This document shows positions 10,787-18,388 of a stretch of DNA of 64,000 nt, one piece after another. Positions within the stretch are counted from its first letter, which is position 1. Every line of letters begins with the position of its first letter. The notes under the pieces are model-generated. The model made no database searches, had not been told where the DNA came from, and saw nothing but the letters and a program-made list of their open reading frames with translations. The stretch lies in assembly GCA_934216615.1 (NCBI GenBank), contig CAKQCB010000002.1:310001-374000 (forward strand). Reading direction: 5' to 3'. The position numbers and the translations under genes are program-made. Origin of the DNA: an uncultured Anaerolineae bacterium. Lineage in GTDB: Bacteria > Chloroflexota > Anaerolineae > Aggregatilineales > Phototrophicaceae.

Positions 10787-12247
10787 CTATTCGTTATATT
10801 TGTTTAAATGGTTTAAAAATTCTTTAAATGCTTCATCGAAGTCCTGATTGTGGAACATAATGTCTTGAATTGAGCTTAATTGAGAAGGCATGGTAGTACG
10901 ATCAATTTCATAAGCAATTAGAGGAATAACAGTCTTATTTAATGATAAAAACTTTTCATACTCATTACGAACATTGTTCGACTTTAATGATTCAGGAGTA
11001 ATCACAAGTATCATAATTCTAGATACTAAGAGCCCTTCATCAATACTTTTCGTCCACCTTGTACCAGCAACAATATTCTCTGTATCAAGCCAAATCTCAT
11101 CTCTATCTTTATATTGTGATAAATTTTCATAAAGTCTCTTAACAAAAAAGAAGTTTTTACGAGAATAGCTTATAAATATATCAGGAAGATCTTGTAAATC
11201 CATAAGAGAAGAGTTAGGTCTTACAAAATTAGGATCACTAAGTGCAAGATATCGATACCAAAACTTTAAATAAATAGGATTGTTTTTTCCGCGAACAGTT
11301 CCTAGAAATTCTAATTTCCCTTTTATAACCGAGCTAAAAGGTCTTGCTGTAATATTATTAAAATATTTTGTTTTATTGTATTTATTTAAAAATTCATTTT
11401 CAGCATTTACATAACCAAATTTTTCCCAAGCATGTAACATTGCATGCAATTGTTTTATATATTTTCTATTAACATTAGGGAATTCGTTTACAGTAAGGCC
11501 TGTTACTTCTTGGTGCATAGCTAATCTTTGTAAACGCACTTTACTAAAATTTATAGAAAATCGATTATTTTCAATAATTGCAAGTAGCTCTTTGCCTAAT
11601 TCAATATAACTACCTGTTAGATTTTGATGCATATATGCTAACTCTGATGGAAAATATCTTCGTTTTGTGGAAAAAGTTATATCATCAGCATATCGCGTAT
11701 AAAAACATCCGTGTTTCTTCGCTAAACGTTGAAGCTGTGCATCTAACTTAAAGCAGATCATATTAGAAATTATCGGTGATGTAGGAGCACCTTGAGGTAA
11801 TTCACCATTATAACAAACAAGTTGAGCTATTATATTTGCAATATAATAAGATTTGTTATAGGGGGGCGCTCGGAAAAGTTCTCGAACACGATCAATTGTA
11901 ATTGAAGGAAAAAAATCTTTAAGATCTATATTTAAAATGTAAGAAGAAGCTGTATGAGCCCTTGCATTAGTTACAATATTTCGATTTTTTAAAAATCCGT
12001 GTACCGCAGGTTTTGGTGTATATGCAGTAGATAAGATTTGCAATAATTTCTGTTGCAAGCTTTTTAATCTTGGTCGTGGAGCAGTAATTTTCCTAACATC
12101 ACCTGATTTCTTTTTGATATCGAAAGTATAATAATCTGGTTTTTTTATAAGAGCCTTCAATGTATATTCATTAATTCTAAGTGAATTCGCTAATCCCTTA
12201 AAACTTTTAATTTTATCAAAAACACTAATATCTTGTTCTATCATCAT
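10787..12247 (-). CDS. Retron-type reverse transcriptase fused to a C-terminal TIR domain
   Basis: A 486-residue two-domain protein. Residues ~1-340 are a retron-type reverse transcriptase: NARAH (94-98) fits the retron NAXXH motif, the first catalytic Asp is in NIDLKDFF (D108), PQGAPTSP is at 151-158, the YADD box at 186-189, and a VTG triplet at 248-250 fits the retron region Y motif. Residues ~354-480 are a TIR domain: DIFISYSRKN (356-365), WLD (386-388), and S423 to E429, the latter a good candidate for the catalytic Glu of TIR NADases. Known RT-TIR retrons act in anti-phage defence, where msDNA bound to the RT controls the toxic TIR. The gene is strongly AT-rich compared with both neighbours, which suggests transfer. 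The start overlaps a second ATG; the structured RNA upstream supports the retron call over a group II intron or DGR RT. Confidence 0.93.
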   Translation of the reverse strand: MMIEQDISVFDKIKSFKGLANSLRINEYTLKALIKKPDYYTFDIKKKSGDVRKITAPRPRLKSLQQKLLQILSTAYTPKPAVHGFLKNRNIVTNARAHTASSYILNIDLKDFFPSITIDRVRELFRAPPYNKSYYIANIIAQLVCYNGELPQGAPTSPIISNMICFKLDAQLQRLAKKHGCFYTRYADDITFSTKRRYFPSELAYMHQNLTGSYIELGKELLAIIENNRFSINFSKVRLQRLAMHQEVTGLTVNEFPNVNRKYIKQLHAMLHAWEKFGYVNAENEFLNKYNKTKYFNNITARPFSSVIKGKLEFLGTVRGKNNPIYLKFWYRYLALSDPNFVRPNSSLMDLQDLPDIFISYSRKNFFFVKRLYENLSQYKDRDEIWLDTENIVAGTRWTKSIDEGLLVSRIMILVITPESLKSNNVRNEYEKFLSLNKTVIPLIAYEIDRTTMPSQLSSIQDIMFHNQDFDEAFKEFLNHLNKYNE

Positions 12248-12273
12248 TTAATATTTCATATCTCAGTTAAGTA

Positions 12274-12483
12274 ATGAGCATTACCAAGAATTCAAACTGC
12301 TCCAGCACCTGCTTACTGCGCGAACGACCATCGTGAGTTCGCTCAGTAAGTAGAGTAAGCGGAGCACATGCGTTGCATGAGAAATACAGCTAAACCTTAC
12401 TAGTATGGTGATAAACACAAATAATACGTTGAATATGTGATCGCAGATAGACAATCATAATCAATACTTATGGTAATGCTCAT
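12274..12483 (-). ncRNA. Predicted retron msr-msd RNA upstream of the RT-TIR gene
   Basis: Read on the minus strand, the element starts at 12483 and ends at 12274, 26 bases before the RT start. Its ends are a perfect 13-bp inverted repeat (ATGAGCATTACCA at 12483-12471 and its complement at 12286-12274), exactly as the a1/a2 arms of an msr-msd. Nearest the RT side is a long imperfect stem-loop: 12298-12303 pairs with 12361-12366, and 12312-12325 pairs with 12337-12350 at 13 of 14 positions around an 11-base loop; this is the expected msd hairpin. A small palindromic hairpin at 12394-12409 is a candidate msr stem. The branching G was not assigned. Seen: the repeats and their order. Inferred: that it is transcribed and reverse-transcribed. 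Confidence 0.8.
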
Positions 12484-12489
12484 CTAATG

Positions 12490-12495
12490 AGTATA
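12490..12495 (-). promoter_or_regulatory. Candidate -10 box of the retron transcript
   Basis: TATACT on the minus strand ends seven bases before 12483, where the a1 arm begins, so transcription could start right at the msr 5' end. No convincing -35 box was found. Confidence 0.4.
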
Positions 12496-12510
12496 ATACC
12501 GTAACTTAAG

Positions 12511-12537
12511 AAAAAATGAATTAACGATTTTCATTCT
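12511..12537 (-). terminator. Weak terminator after the VOC gene
   Basis: On the minus strand AATGAA (12535-12530) and TTCATT (12520-12515) form a short stem followed by six T. It lies just beyond the VOC gene and before the retron promoter. Confidence 0.45.
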
Positions 12538-12545
12538 TTAATTAA

Positions 12546-12935
12546 TCACCTTTTTAATGATTGAAACAGCGTGATTTGCAACCCTTCGGGCGATTGTAAA
12601 CGGGCGTTCAGGTCGTTCCATGGGGTCAACGTCGGTTCGTGGATCAACGTTGCGCCGTACTGTAAGGCGCGCTCCACCGCCTGATGCACATCATCCACTT
12701 CAAACGCAAAGCGAATCTGCCCGCTCACTTGTCGTCCAACTTCGATTTGGTCCACCGTCGCCGCGTGCGCTGGATCAAAAATTTCGAGCGTCGCCCGCCC
12801 CGAGTGAAAAATTTGCCCCTTGCCGTGATCCGTCCAAATTTCGCCTGCGTCTAAACCCAACCCTTCCTGATAAAAACGCACTACGCTCTCAAAATCTTCT
12901 ACGGTCAAAGCGACACGCATCTCAAACACAGCCAT
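12546..12935 (-). CDS. VOC (glyoxalase/bleomycin-resistance fold) family protein
   Basis: A 129-residue single-domain protein with the vicinal-oxygen-chelate pattern: an N-terminal beta strand followed by a helix and FYQEGLGLDAG (about 22-32), a middle FAFEVDDVHQAVERA segment (76-90), and a C-terminal SPEGLQITLFQ strand (114-124). Length is normal for one-domain VOC proteins, which act as dimers. The family covers lyases, dioxygenases and drug-binding proteins, and substrate cannot be read from the sequence. A ribosome site (AGAGG) lies about 8 bases upstream. GC content is like the chromosome, so it marks the edge of the AT-rich retron island. Confidence 0.85.
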   Translation of the reverse strand: MAVFEMRVALTVEDFESVVRFYQEGLGLDAGEIWTDHGKGQIFHSGRATLEIFDPAHAATVDQIEVGRQVSGQIRFAFEVDDVHQAVERALQYGATLIHEPTLTPWNDLNARLQSPEGLQITLFQSLKR

Positions 12936-13162
12936 GTTTTTATCCTCTTAGAAAGATTCACTATGTCTTAGAAGCGCTGATCCAGATCAGCCCTTACACG
13001 AGTTTGTGACTTGTAACGTTCCCCTGCAACTTGACGAGATTATAAAAAGGTTGAAAAAATCCGCGCATCCCCGCAACACCTTTCTCAAAAACCCTCGACA
13101 GAATACACAATTCATTCGCCATCCAGCAGGACAGCCTGCATGGATGTACTAAGGAAAAGAAC

Positions 13163-14377
13163 ATGAAAATCAATATTGTGGGTGCAGGGCAATCAGGTTT
13201 ACAACTGGCGATTGGCCTCTTAAAAAATGGCTTTGATGTCACCGTCTACAGCGACCGCACAGCGGAACAGATTTATCATGGGTCGGTGCTCTCTACGCAA
13301 TGTATGTTTGACAGTGCGCTCCAAACCGAACGCGATTTGGGCTTAAATTTGTGGGATGAAACCACCCCTGAAATTGAAGGCATTATGGTGCGCATCGCTG
13401 GCCCTAACGGAGCGCCTGCCCTCGATTGGGGCGCTCAACTGGATCAACCTGCGCAGTCGGTCGATCAACGCTTAAAAATCCCTGCATGGATGGAACTGTT
13501 CGTCTCATTAGGCGGGAACTTAATCATCAAAAATGTCGATGTGGCCGATCTCGAAAAGATGGATGGTGACCTCACCATTGTGGCGTCGGGCAAGGGCGCG
13601 ATTGGTCAACTTTTCACGCGGGATGAAAGCCGCTCGCCGTATCAAGCCCCTCAGCGGGTGCTGGCGCTGACGTGTATGCAGGGCATGAGCATCACCCAAC
13701 CGTTTAGCGCGGTGGCCTTCAACATCATCCCCGGCGAAGGCGAGTTCTTCTTGATGAGCGGGCTTACCACCAGCGGGCCGTGCCACTTCATGATCTGCGA
13801 AGGAATCCCGGGCGGGAAACTCGACTGTTGGCATGATGTCACCACGCCCGAACAACATTTCCAGCGCACGATTGAAATTCTCGAAACCTTCTTGCCGTGG
13901 GAAGCAGAACGTGCCAAAGGTGCACAACTGGCCGATCAAAACGCGGCTTTGCGGGGCAAATTGACCCCAACAGTGAAATTTCCCGTCGCGACCCTGCCTT
14001 CTGGAAAACAGGTTTTAGGCATGGGAGATGTCATCGTCTTGAATGATCCGATCACAGGGCAGGGATCAAATAACGCGGCAAAATGCGCAACAGTCTACTT
14101 GAATCGTATCCTCAATCACGGCGATCATCCCTTTGATAGCGCTTGGATGCAAGAAACCTTTGATGAATATTGGGATTATGCGCAGTGGGTCACAGGCTGG
14201 ACGAATGCCATGCTTCAACCACCACCGCCTCACGTTCAGGCCATCTTAGGCGCTGCCGCTAGCATTCCTGATGTAGCGCATCGTTTTGTCAACGGGTTTA
14301 ACAATCCCCGAACCTTCTTCCCGTGGTTAGCCGACCCCGCCGAAGCTGATAAAATGCTCAACAGTTACGCGGTCTAA
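13163..14377 (+). CDS. FAD-dependent styrene/indole monooxygenase-like oxygenase (StyA family)
   Basis: A 404-residue flavoprotein. The N-terminus is a Rossmann FAD site, NIVGAGQSGLQ (4-14), and the whole length and text match the StyA/IndA group of FADH2-dependent epoxidases (StyA about 415 residues). A GMGDVI...DPITGQGSNNA segment around 288-310 is the usual second FAD-binding region of this fold. The enzyme would take reduced FAD from the flavin reductase encoded 15 bases downstream and epoxidise an aryl alkene or indole. No styrene-degradation genes (isomerase, aldehyde dehydrogenase) are nearby, so the native substrate is unknown. Start supported by AAGGAA about 7 bases upstream. Confidence 0.82.
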   Translation: MKINIVGAGQSGLQLAIGLLKNGFDVTVYSDRTAEQIYHGSVLSTQCMFDSALQTERDLGLNLWDETTPEIEGIMVRIAGPNGAPALDWGAQLDQPAQSVDQRLKIPAWMELFVSLGGNLIIKNVDVADLEKMDGDLTIVASGKGAIGQLFTRDESRSPYQAPQRVLALTCMQGMSITQPFSAVAFNIIPGEGEFFLMSGLTTSGPCHFMICEGIPGGKLDCWHDVTTPEQHFQRTIEILETFLPWEAERAKGAQLADQNAALRGKLTPTVKFPVATLPSGKQVLGMGDVIVLNDPITGQGSNNAAKCATVYLNRILNHGDHPFDSAWMQETFDEYWDYAQWVTGWTNAMLQPPPPHVQAILGAAASIPDVAHRFVNGFNNPRTFFPWLADPAEADKMLNSYAV

Positions 14378-14392
14378 AAGGAGAACCTAAAC

Positions 14393-14881
14393 ATGATGAC
14401 CCAACCAGAACATGCCCTCGATCATTCAAGTTTAAAACAAGCCTTTGGACGTTTAGCCAGCGGTACGAGTGTGGTCACGCTGGTAGATGAGACAGAAACT
14501 AAGATGGGTTTCACAGCAACCGCCGTCACCAGTGTGTCCGTAGAACCCGCGCTAATGCTGGTGTGTGTCAACAGCTTATCGCGCACGGTTCCAGTCTTTC
14601 AAGCGGGGATGCCCTTCGTCATCAACTTGCTGACGGAAGCTCAACAAGAAATTGCGATGCAGTTTGCATCCCGCGACGGTGACAAGTTCGCCAATGTCCA
14701 GTATGCACGTTCGGCTAGCGGCGCTCTATATCTCAAAGATACACTCATCGGGATCGAGTGTGTCCCCCAAGAGATTCATCTCGCCGGCGACCATCACATT
14801 GTGATCGGGCGCGTGACCGCACTCCATACTGAGGTGGATGCCCAACCGCTCGTCTTCTTCCGCAGTCGGTTCATGGCCTAA
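14393..14881 (+). CDS. Flavin reductase, partner of the upstream monooxygenase (StyB family)
   Basis: A 162-residue protein of the FMN-binding split-barrel flavin reductase family: FGRLASGTSVVT (19-30) and GFTATAVTSVSVEPALMLVCVN (39-60) are the typical flavin-contact segments. Its length suits StyB/HpaC-like reductases, which use NAD(P)H to reduce FAD that then diffuses to the oxygenase. It follows the StyA-like gene by 15 bases with a strong AAAGGAGA ribosome site, so the two form a two-gene operon closed by a terminator. FAD versus FMN preference cannot be told. Confidence 0.85.
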   Translation: MMTQPEHALDHSSLKQAFGRLASGTSVVTLVDETETKMGFTATAVTSVSVEPALMLVCVNSLSRTVPVFQAGMPFVINLLTEAQQEIAMQFASRDGDKFANVQYARSASGALYLKDTLIGIECVPQEIHLAGDHHIVIGRVTALHTEVDAQPLVFFRSRFMA

Positions 14882-14892
14882 CAAGTCACACA

Positions 14893-14928
14893 AAAAGACC
14901 TTCTTCAAAAACGAAGAAGGTCTTTTTT
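14893..14928. terminator. Bidirectional rho-independent terminator
   Basis: AAAAGACCTTCTTC (14893-14906) pairs with 14913-14926, loop of six, followed by T6. It closes the monooxygenase operon and also lies just beyond the convergent ABC permease gene. Confidence 0.88.
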
Positions 14929-14959
14929 ATAAACGCATATCGCCATAAAAAACTTGAGT

Positions 14960-15811
14960 TTACCCTTTCACCCCAGAGAGTGAAATGCCCCGCACAAAAT
15001 AGCGCTGTGCGAAGATATAAACGATCAACACGGGAAGCATCACCACCACAGACGCGGCCATCATCAACGGCCAGTTGGTTTGGCGAAATGCCGACGTTGA
15101 AGAATTAAAATAGGCCAGCCCTAATTCCAGCGTGCGCATTTCGGGCGAACGCGCAATCAGCAACGGCCATAACAAATCCGTCCATGTGCCCATGAAGGCA
15201 AAAACCGCTAACGTTGCCAACGCAGGCCCATTCAACGGCAGGAATATCTTACGGTAAATGGTGAACTCACTCGCGCCGTCGATGCGTGCCGCCTCTTGAT
15301 AATCTCTCGGCACACCTTGAAACGCCTGCCTCAACAAGAAGATGCCGAACACGCTCGAAATCGCGGGGATGATCAAGCCTTGATAGGTGTTGATCCAGCC
15401 CAAATTAAACACGATCAAAAACAGCGGAATCAGCGTGACTTGATACGGAACCATCATCGTCGCAAGGTAGATCAAAAACAATGTGTCACGCCCCATGAAG
15501 TTCAAACGCGCAAAGCCATACGCCGCCAACGACGTGATGATGATCTGGCCTAAGACCGTCAGCGCGGTAATGATCACCGTGTTCAGGAAATACTTTCCGA
15601 ACGGGACGAGCGTGAACAACATCTCATAATTACGGAAATCAATTTCGGTGGGCAGTATCTGCGGTGGGTAGGCAAAGGCGGTATTCGGCGCTTTCAGTGA
15701 GGTTGTGACCATCCAAATAAAGGGGATGACCATCGTCAACGCGACTAAAATCAAGACCAGATAGCCGACAATTTTTAAGATAAAGTCAAATGGAGTCTTT
15801 TTACGTACCAT
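14960..15811 (-). CDS. Carbohydrate ABC transporter permease (MalG type)
   Basis: A 283-residue inner-membrane protein with about six membrane segments and the EAA loop EAARIDGA (173-180) followed by a hydrophobic KIFLPL segment, the contact site for the transporter ATPase. Length and ending (YFVRGISLSGVKG) are typical of CUT1-family MalG-like permeases. It is the last gene of an operon reading solute-binding protein, MalF-like permease, MalG-like permease on the minus strand, 12 bases after the partner permease. No ATPase gene is nearby, so a shared MsiK-like ATPase is expected elsewhere. Confidence 0.92.
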   Translation of the reverse strand: MVRKKTPFDFILKIVGYLVLILVALTMVIPFIWMVTTSLKAPNTAFAYPPQILPTEIDFRNYEMLFTLVPFGKYFLNTVIITALTVLGQIIITSLAAYGFARLNFMGRDTLFLIYLATMMVPYQVTLIPLFLIVFNLGWINTYQGLIIPAISSVFGIFLLRQAFQGVPRDYQEAARIDGASEFTIYRKIFLPLNGPALATLAVFAFMGTWTDLLWPLLIARSPEMRTLELGLAYFNSSTSAFRQTNWPLMMAASVVVMLPVLIVYIFAQRYFVRGISLSGVKG

Positions 15812-15823
15812 CAGCGGCCATCC

Positions 15824-16762
15824 TTAGAATAATCCGTCTTCGCCTTGACGGCGTCGCAACCAAACTTGCAGGACGGTGGCGACAAAAATCACCGCGAACA
15901 AAACCCATGCTTGTGCCGCCGCGTAGCCCATATCATACGCTTCGAAAGCGCGGTTATAGATGTGGTACACGACGACGTTGGTTGAGCCACGCGGGCCACC
16001 CCCCGTGATGACATAGATGGGTGAAAACACTTGGAACGAGCCGATCACACCTGTGATGGCGAGAAAGACGGTTGTTGGCGCTAACAAAGGCAGAGTGATG
16101 CGAAAGAAGGATTGGCGCGAATTGGCGCCATCAATCGCGGCTGCCTCATGCAGTTCTTCAGGAATCGCTTGCAAGCCTGCAAGCCAGATCACCATTTGGA
16201 AACCTAACCCCTTCCAAATAGAGATGATGACAATCGCAATCATGGCAGTGCTAGGGTCCCCAAGCCAGTTTACAGGGGGTAGATTTAACTGCTGTAAAAC
16301 GTAGTTGAGGATCCCCGCTTGCGGGTCTAACAGCGTAATCCAAATGATCGATACGGCCACCCACGACGAGATCACCGGCATGAAAAAAAGCGTACGGAAG
16401 ATGTAAATCCCCTTCAGCTTTTGGTTCATCACCAGCGCTACCAATAAACTCACGATCATACTGCCGGGGACAAACAATAAGGTGTAGTAGGCCGTATTAC
16501 GCATCGCCTCCCAAAACAAGCGATCTCGCATTAAATACTGATAATTCTCAATTCCAATAAACAGTGCGTTTTGGGGGTTTGGAGTACGCCAATTCGTAAA
16601 TGACAAATACAGGCTGAATACCAACGGGATGATCAAAAAGATCACCAGATGGATGAAGGACGGCAGGACAAAAAGATAACCTACACGCTCGTTGGAACGG
16701 CTCCAAAACCTTTCCCATAAATTTTTTTGTTTTGGTTGCTGTACTGCTTGTAATGTTGTCAT
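15824..16762 (-). CDS. Carbohydrate ABC transporter permease (MalF type)
   Basis: A 312-residue membrane protein with a basic cytoplasmic N-terminus, about six membrane segments and an EAA loop, LHEAAAIDGA, at 204-213 followed by FRITLPLLAP. These are standard for MalF-like subunits of CUT1 sugar importers, which pair with the MalG-like subunit encoded next. It follows the binding-protein gene after a 60-base gap containing a stable hairpin. Confidence 0.92.
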   Translation of the reverse strand: MTTLQAVQQPKQKNLWERFWSRSNERVGYLFVLPSFIHLVIFLIIPLVFSLYLSFTNWRTPNPQNALFIGIENYQYLMRDRLFWEAMRNTAYYTLLFVPGSMIVSLLVALVMNQKLKGIYIFRTLFFMPVISSWVAVSIIWITLLDPQAGILNYVLQQLNLPPVNWLGDPSTAMIAIVIISIWKGLGFQMVIWLAGLQAIPEELHEAAAIDGANSRQSFFRITLPLLAPTTVFLAITGVIGSFQVFSPIYVITGGGPRGSTNVVVYHIYNRAFEAYDMGYAAAQAWVLFAVIFVATVLQVWLRRRQGEDGLF

Positions 16763-16778
16763 CCCACCCTGCCTTCAG

Positions 16779-16811
16779 TTTTGGGGTCATCCGCTGTGGA
16801 TGACCCCAAAA
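16779..16811 (-). promoter_or_regulatory. Intercistronic hairpin between binding protein and permease genes
   Basis: A perfect 14-bp stem (TTTTGGGGTCATCC and its complement, loop of five) lies between the solute-binding protein gene and the first permease gene. With no clean T-run in the operon direction beyond TTTT in the stem itself, it more likely protects the upstream message or partly terminates, lowering permease expression relative to binding protein. This is an inference from its position. Confidence 0.65.
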
Positions 16812-16822
16812 GTTAACCAATT

Positions 16823-18181
16823 TTATTGACGTTCGAGTTCGAGATTGATTTCTTCCACTGCCAAGTCAATTTCTTCTTGCACATCCGCCCCTGCGAGGAT
16901 GTTTTCCATCATCAGGTCAAGGCGGGGTTCCAAAATGGCGAAGAAGGTGAAGCGTGTGTTGGGGTCGGGCAAAGCATCTTCAGCTTCTGAAACGAAGACA
17001 GCTTGCACTTCCGGCCATTGAGAAACTTCGGAGGCTTGGTCAGCAACGGCTTGGTTAGCTGAAATTTCGAGGCCAGTCACCGCCTTAGAATCTTGGAAGA
17101 CAGGGCTGGTTGCAAAGTCTACGAAACTGCAAGCAGCAGCCAATTTTGCAGGATCATTGGCAATCGCCACATTGATGACCCAACCATCTTCAAAGGCGAT
17201 GGTCGCATCACGTTCGCCGATGGGGTAACCGACAACCGCCACACGTGCAGGATCATAGTTGGGTTGGTTTTGCAAACCGACTAATTCCCATTGCCCGCGC
17301 GGGAACATCGCAACTGCACCATCAAGGAAAACGGATGGAAAGGCGCGTTCTTGGGTCATTTGATCCAAAGCGTTGGGTTCAGGCGCAACATGATATTCCA
17401 AGACGAGGTCACGCAAGAAGGTAATCGCTTCAACCGTTTCGGGGGAATTGAGGTAACCGTCTACAGTGCTCCCATCTTCTGCAATGATGTCACCACCGAA
17501 GGCCCACACCCATGGCAGGTTTTCGAGGACGAAGAATTTACGGACACGAACGCCGTATTGTTCGATACTGGTGGCGTCAAAGTCGGGGTCGGTGGCATTA
17601 CGGCCTTCCGCATCCAACGTCAACAACTGAACGGTGTTCAAGAATTCTTCCGTTGTCCATTCTGAAGTGGGCACTTCTACGCCCGCACGTTCAAAGGCTT
17701 CTGGGTTGTAGTAGAAGACCATTGGGGTGAAGCCGTTGGGAACGCCATACACAGGGCCTTCTGGGCCTTCCGGTTGGTGGATGGCGAGAATGCTAGGGAT
17801 GAAACGATCCATTGTCAATGTGGGCGTGATGTCCAAGCATTGATTCACATCAAGAATGTAATTTCCTTCGATCAATTCTGGCAACAAGGCTTGCCCCGCA
17901 CGCCATACATCAGGGGCGGTGCCAGCGGCAAGATCAAGCATAATTTGGGTTTCAAATTCAGGGGGTTGCTCAATAACATTAATAGTGACGTTGGGGTTGG
18001 CTTCTTGAAAGCTGGTGCCAAGCGCTTGATAGGCTAAGTCGAGTGGGGTGCCGATTTCTTCCGGTGGCACCGTCATGCCCACGACATTTAAACTCACCGC
18101 CTCATCTTGGGCAAACGCGACCATTGGCATGATTGCCATTGTGGCCACGCCTAGCGCCAACAACTTCTTTGATTGGAACAT
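16823..18181 (-). CDS. Sugar ABC transporter solute-binding protein (family 1)
   Basis: A 452-residue secreted protein with a signal peptide ending at AFAQ (about residue 25) and no lipobox cysteine. It has the family-1 extracellular solute-binding layout: LDLAAGTAPDVW (about 77-88) in the N-lobe, YGVPNGFTPMVFYYNP (around 145-160) at the hinge, and a C-terminal helix rich in acidic residues. It would capture a mono- or oligosaccharide and deliver it to the two permeases downstream. Substrate is not readable. First gene of the operon, with a repeat-rich regulatory region upstream. Confidence 0.9.
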   Translation of the reverse strand: MFQSKKLLALGVATMAIMPMVAFAQDEAVSLNVVGMTVPPEEIGTPLDLAYQALGTSFQEANPNVTINVIEQPPEFETQIMLDLAAGTAPDVWRAGQALLPELIEGNYILDVNQCLDITPTLTMDRFIPSILAIHQPEGPEGPVYGVPNGFTPMVFYYNPEAFERAGVEVPTSEWTTEEFLNTVQLLTLDAEGRNATDPDFDATSIEQYGVRVRKFFVLENLPWVWAFGGDIIAEDGSTVDGYLNSPETVEAITFLRDLVLEYHVAPEPNALDQMTQERAFPSVFLDGAVAMFPRGQWELVGLQNQPNYDPARVAVVGYPIGERDATIAFEDGWVINVAIANDPAKLAAACSFVDFATSPVFQDSKAVTGLEISANQAVADQASEVSQWPEVQAVFVSEAEDALPDPNTRFTFFAILEPRLDLMMENILAGADVQEEIDLAVEEINLELERQ

Positions 18182-18200
18182 GGTGCACTCCTTCTTTAGC

Positions 18201-18320
18201 TTCTAGACAAACAGGAATATATGAAGGTCATACGTTTTTAAAATGAGATGTTGAGCTTGCACTAGACATCTAAGAGAGTAGTTTAGACAAATAACCTTCA
18301 TATACTTTTTAAGTATACTT
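18201..18320 (-). promoter_or_regulatory. Repeat-rich control region of the sugar ABC operon
   Basis: Upstream of the binding-protein gene lie an 11-bp perfect inverted repeat (TATATGAAGGT at 18218-18228, complement at 18294-18304), several TAGACAA copies (18204, 18284 and, outside, 18381), and a 10-bp palindrome AAGTATACTT (18311-18320). Such symmetric elements suit binding of a dimeric LacI- or GntR-type regulator, but no regulator gene is adjacent. Exact promoter boxes were not assigned. Confidence 0.45.
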
Positions 18321-18388
18321 AATGTTTATATTTGTCGCCACATTTTGGCTATAAACCGCCTAAAAATTGGTTAATTTGTATAGACAAC

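Noticed and set aside
10787..12247. Group II intron maturase or diversity-generating retroelement RT
   Set aside because: There is no maturase or HNH domain, no intron-like RNA ends, and no template/variable repeat pair; the a1/a2 arms and VTG motif fit a retron better.
12620..13009. A 129-codon plus-strand open frame opposite the VOC gene
   Set aside because: It is rich in Arg, Pro and Ser as expected from antisense reading, and the minus-strand frame has clear VOC features.
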